NCBI RefSeq assembly: GCF_052055485.1 | Contig: NZ_CP197171.1 | Location: 2,666,001 to 2,730,000, forward strand | Reading direction: 5' to 3' | Length of the DNA: 64,000 bases | Source: Amphibacillus sp052055485 | GTDB taxonomy: Bacteria > Bacillota > Bacilli > Bacillales > Amphibacillaceae | Shown here: positions 61,946 to 64,000 of the stretch, piece after piece | Layout: each line of letters starts with the position of its first letter | Numbering within the stretch: the stretch's first letter is position 1 | Translations under genes and position numbers: made by a program | The notes under the pieces: generated by a model | Database searches by the model: none | What the model was told of the DNA's origin: nothing | Seen by the model: only the letters and a program-made list of their open reading frames with translations

Positions 61946-62491
61946 ATGGAAACACAATTTCATGCAACAACGATTTTTGCCGTTCACCATAATGGACAGT
62001 GTGCTATGAGTGGTGATGGTCAAGTGACAATGGGGAATGCAGTTGTCATGAAGCATAAAGCAAGGAAAGTCCGCCAACTTTTCAAAGGGAAAGTATTAGC
62101 TGGTTTTGCTGGATCAGTGGCGGATGCCTTTACCTTATTTGAAAAATTTGAAGCAAAGTTAGAAGCATTTAATGGGAATTTAGAACGTTCTGCTGTTGAA
62201 TTGGCTAAAGAATGGCGGAGTGACAAAATGCTTCGAAAATTAGAAGCGATGCTAATTGTAATGAATAAAGAAACGCTACTTCTTGTTTCAGGTACCGGTG
62301 AGGTAATTGAACCGGATGATGGAGTTTTGGCAATTGGGTCTGGCGGGAATTATGCGTTGGCAGCTGGGCGAGCTCTAAAGCGGTATAGTCCTGAAAAAAC
62401 AGCAAGTGAAATCGCTCAGTCAGCTTTAGAAATTGCTAGTGAAATTTGTGTTTACACAAATGATCAAATTATTTTAGAAAAACTTGACTAA
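61946..62491 (+). CDS. hslV: ATP-dependent protease subunit HslV (ClpQ/CodW)
   Basis: HslV forms the proteolytic double ring of the HslVU protease. The 181-aa protein matches the Bacillus family along its length (SGDGQVTMGNAVVMKHKARK and GKVLAGFAGSVADAFTLFEK). Its N-terminus is METQFHATTIFAV; B. subtilis CodW starts MSSFHATT and uses an N-terminal Ser as nucleophile. That Ser is not present here, so the nucleophile could be Thr after trimming, such as the TT of HATT. TGAGGTGA precedes the ATG. Confidence 0.94.
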   Translation: METQFHATTIFAVHHNGQCAMSGDGQVTMGNAVVMKHKARKVRQLFKGKVLAGFAGSVADAFTLFEKFEAKLEAFNGNLERSAVELAKEWRSDKMLRKLEAMLIVMNKETLLLVSGTGEVIEPDDGVLAIGSGGNYALAAGRALKRYSPEKTASEIAQSALEIASEICVYTNDQIILEKLD

Positions 62492-62498
62492 CAGTGTG

Positions 62499-62589
62499 TG
62501 TTCAAAAAGGAGGATGAAAAGTATCGTGTTGGTAGTTAGTCGGAAATTTTCTATTTTCGGCATGTCAATTTCATCAGACTTTTTGAACA
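62499..62589 (+). repeat. 91-base inverted-repeat element between hslV and hslU
   Basis: TGTTCAAAAAG (62499-62509) and CTTTTTGAACA (62579-62589) are perfectly complementary ends around an 69-base interior that contains GGAGGATGAAAAGTATCG and TTCGGCATGTCAATTTCATC. The GGAGGAT motif near the left end matches ATCCTCT just outside the right end, lengthening the stem. The element resembles a dispersed repeat that I recall from other Bacillaceae genomes. It has no coding capacity. Confidence 0.6.
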
Positions 62590-62619
62590 TCCTCTAACAG
62601 CAAGCTAGGAGGTGGTGGG

Positions 62620-64000
62620 TTGAAAGTAGATCTTTCACCCAAAGAAATTGTTAAAGAACTAGATCAATATATCGTTGGTCAAAATCAGGCCAAGAAATCT
62701 GTCGCTATAGCGCTGCGGAATCGGATTCGCCGAATGAAAATTGATGACAAGTTTCGAGAAGAAGTTGTCCCAAAAAACATACTAATGATTGGACCGACTG
62801 GTGTTGGTAAAACAGAAATTGCTAGACGATTAGCAAAATTGGTCGGGGCTCCTTTTGTCAAAGTAGAAGCAACAAAGTTCACAGAAGTTGGTTATGTTGG
62901 TCGTGATGTAGAGTCAATGATTCGAGATTTAGTTGAGATGGCCATTCGCATGGTTAAACAAGAAAAAATGCTTGAAGTTCAGTCAAAAGCTGAAGACTTA
63001 GCGAATCAAGAATTAGTAAAATTACTCGTCCCACTAACAAAGAAACAACAAAATCATATAAAAAATCCATTTGAGGTTTTCTTCCAACAAAATGAAGATG
63101 AAGATGACTTAGATGATCAGCCACAAATAAATGAAGAAAAGTTAAAAAAACGAACACAAGTTGAACACAAACTAGCACTTGGTGAATTAGAAGATACCAT
63201 GGTTACCGTAGAAGTCGAAGAAAATCAACATTCGATGTTCGATATGATGCAGGGAACTGGAATGGAGCAAATGGGCATTAATATGCAAGATATGTTTAGT
63301 CAATTGGTGCCTAAAAAAATGAAAAAACGGAAACTCCCAGTGAGTGAAGCCCGAAAATTATTAATTCAGCAAGAAGCACAGAAATTAATTGATATGGAAG
63401 AGGTTGCTCAAATTTCACTTGATAGGGTTGAGCAATCAGGAATGGTCTTTATTGATGAAATTGATAAGGTTGCAGGAAAAAGCGAAGGAAAAGTTGATGT
63501 CTCGCGAGAAGGAGTCCAACGTGATATCTTACCCATTATTGAAGGTTCAACGATAGTTACTAAATACGGCTCGGTAAAAACCGATCATATTTTGTTTATC
63601 GCTGCTGGTGCTTTTCATATGGCAAAACCATCTGATTTAATCCCTGAGCTTCAAGGGCGTTTTCCGATTAGAGTTGAATTAGAGAAGCTTTCAGTTGATG
63701 ATTTCAAACGTATTCTATCTGAGCCATCAAATGCTTTGCTTAAACAATATCAAGCCTTACTAAAAACGGAAGATATTGACATTGTATTTACTGAAGACGC
63801 AATTACTCGAATTGCTGAGATTGCTTATGAAGTGAATCAGGAAACAGATAATATTGGGGCCAGACGTTTGCATACCATTCTAGAGAAATTGCTAGAGGAT
63901 TTACTATTTGAAGCCAATGATATCACCATGACTTCAATTAATATAACACCACAATATGTAGATGAAAAACTCAAGGCAATTGTGAAAAATAGAGATTTAA
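62620..64000 (+). CDS. hslU: HslU ATPase subunit (ClpY), truncated by window end
   Basis: HslU is the AAA+ unfoldase that feeds HslV. From TTG 62620, after GGAGGTGG, 460 codons are visible and the frame is still open at the window end; the family is about 463-467 aa, so only a few residues are missing. Motifs: N-terminal SPKEIVKELDQYIVGQ, Walker A GPTGVGKTE near residue 58, the intermediate domain (about 110-230, with an acidic stretch EDEDDLDD), Walker B FIDEIDKV near 277, and sensor-2 GARRLHT near 414. Confidence 0.95.
   Translation, partial: MKVDLSPKEIVKELDQYIVGQNQAKKSVAIALRNRIRRMKIDDKFREEVVPKNILMIGPTGVGKTEIARRLAKLVGAPFVKVEATKFTEVGYVGRDVESMIRDLVEMAIRMVKQEKMLEVQSKAEDLANQELVKLLVPLTKKQQNHIKNPFEVFFQQNEDEDDLDDQPQINEEKLKKRTQVEHKLALGELEDTMVTVEVEENQHSMFDMMQGTGMEQMGINMQDMFSQLVPKKMKKRKLPVSEARKLLIQQEAQKLIDMEEVAQISLDRVEQSGMVFIDEIDKVAGKSEGKVDVSREGVQRDILPIIEGSTIVTKYGSVKTDHILFIAAGAFHMAKPSDLIPELQGRFPIRVELEKLSVDDFKRILSEPSNALLKQYQALLKTEDIDIVFTEDAITRIAEIAYEVNQETDNIGARRLHTILEKLLEDLLFEANDITMTSINITPQYVDEKLKAIVKNRDL

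Noticed and set aside
1..64000. CRISPR array, tRNA or rRNA genes, prophage
   Set aside because: No regularly spaced repeats, no tRNA cloverleaf or rRNA sequence, and no phage structural genes were seen.

Overview
The window is AT-rich DNA from a spore-forming, low-GC Gram-positive bacterium of the Bacillaceae. Its backbone follows the Bacillus subtilis order prkC-rsgA-rpe-thiN-spoVM / rpmB / yloU-fakA / recG / fapR-plsX-fabD-fabG-acpP-rnc-smc-ftsY-ylxM-ffh-rpsP-khpA / rimM-trmD-rplS / lepB-rbgA-rnhB-ylqG-ylqH / dprA-topA-(xerC)-hslV-hslU. SpoVM (2380-2472) indicates sporulation. Genes usually present in this order but absent here (sdaAB-sdaAA, ylqD, sucC-sucD, trmFO), together with a large carbohydrate gene load, suggest a fermentative genus such as Amphibacillus or a relative. 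The genus is inference from gene content only.

Layout. 1-2.5 kb: end of prkC, then rsgA, rpe, thiN and spoVM. 2.5-14.8 kb: accessory island. Its first operon is controlled by a RAT/terminator antitermination switch and encodes a PRD antiterminator, a galactitol-type PTS (IIA, IIB, IIC), a small membrane protein and a rhamnulose-1-phosphate-type aldolase. Its second cluster has a NagA-like deacetylase, a glucose-family EIICB permease, a lyase of the adenylosuccinate lyase/fumarase superfamily and a PRD regulator enclosed by inverted repeats. 14.8-15.2 kb: a strongly structured sequence resembling the TnpB-associated (omega) RNA end of IS200/IS605 elements, with no tnpB. 15.2-21.5 kb: rpmB, yloU, fakA, a decayed small gene, an orphan small gene and recG. 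21.5-34.8 kb: a complete glycogen operon (pgcA-glgB-glgC-glgD-glgA-glgP-GH13 amylase) inserted between recG and fapR. 35-37.3 kb: a stress-type SDR, a small TTG-start gene and a PepSY lipoprotein. 37.6-64 kb: the conserved lipid, SMC, SRP, ribosome, signal peptidase, DprA and topoisomerase block, ending within hslU.

How the parts work together. The island supplies two PTS-based catabolic modules. The glycogen operon interconverts glucose-1-P, ADP-glucose and glycogen and degrades it again. The fapR promoter carries a FapR operator at the start site and drives lipid synthesis genes. The xerC (codV) copy ahead of hslVU is a pseudogene with several lesions, while a perfect consensus promoter upstream is kept and probably still drives hslVU. 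Several intergenic repeat families (near 12.0, 14.2, 21.8 and 58.2 kb; near 49.9 and 50.2 kb; at 62.5 kb) sit where genes are missing or damaged.
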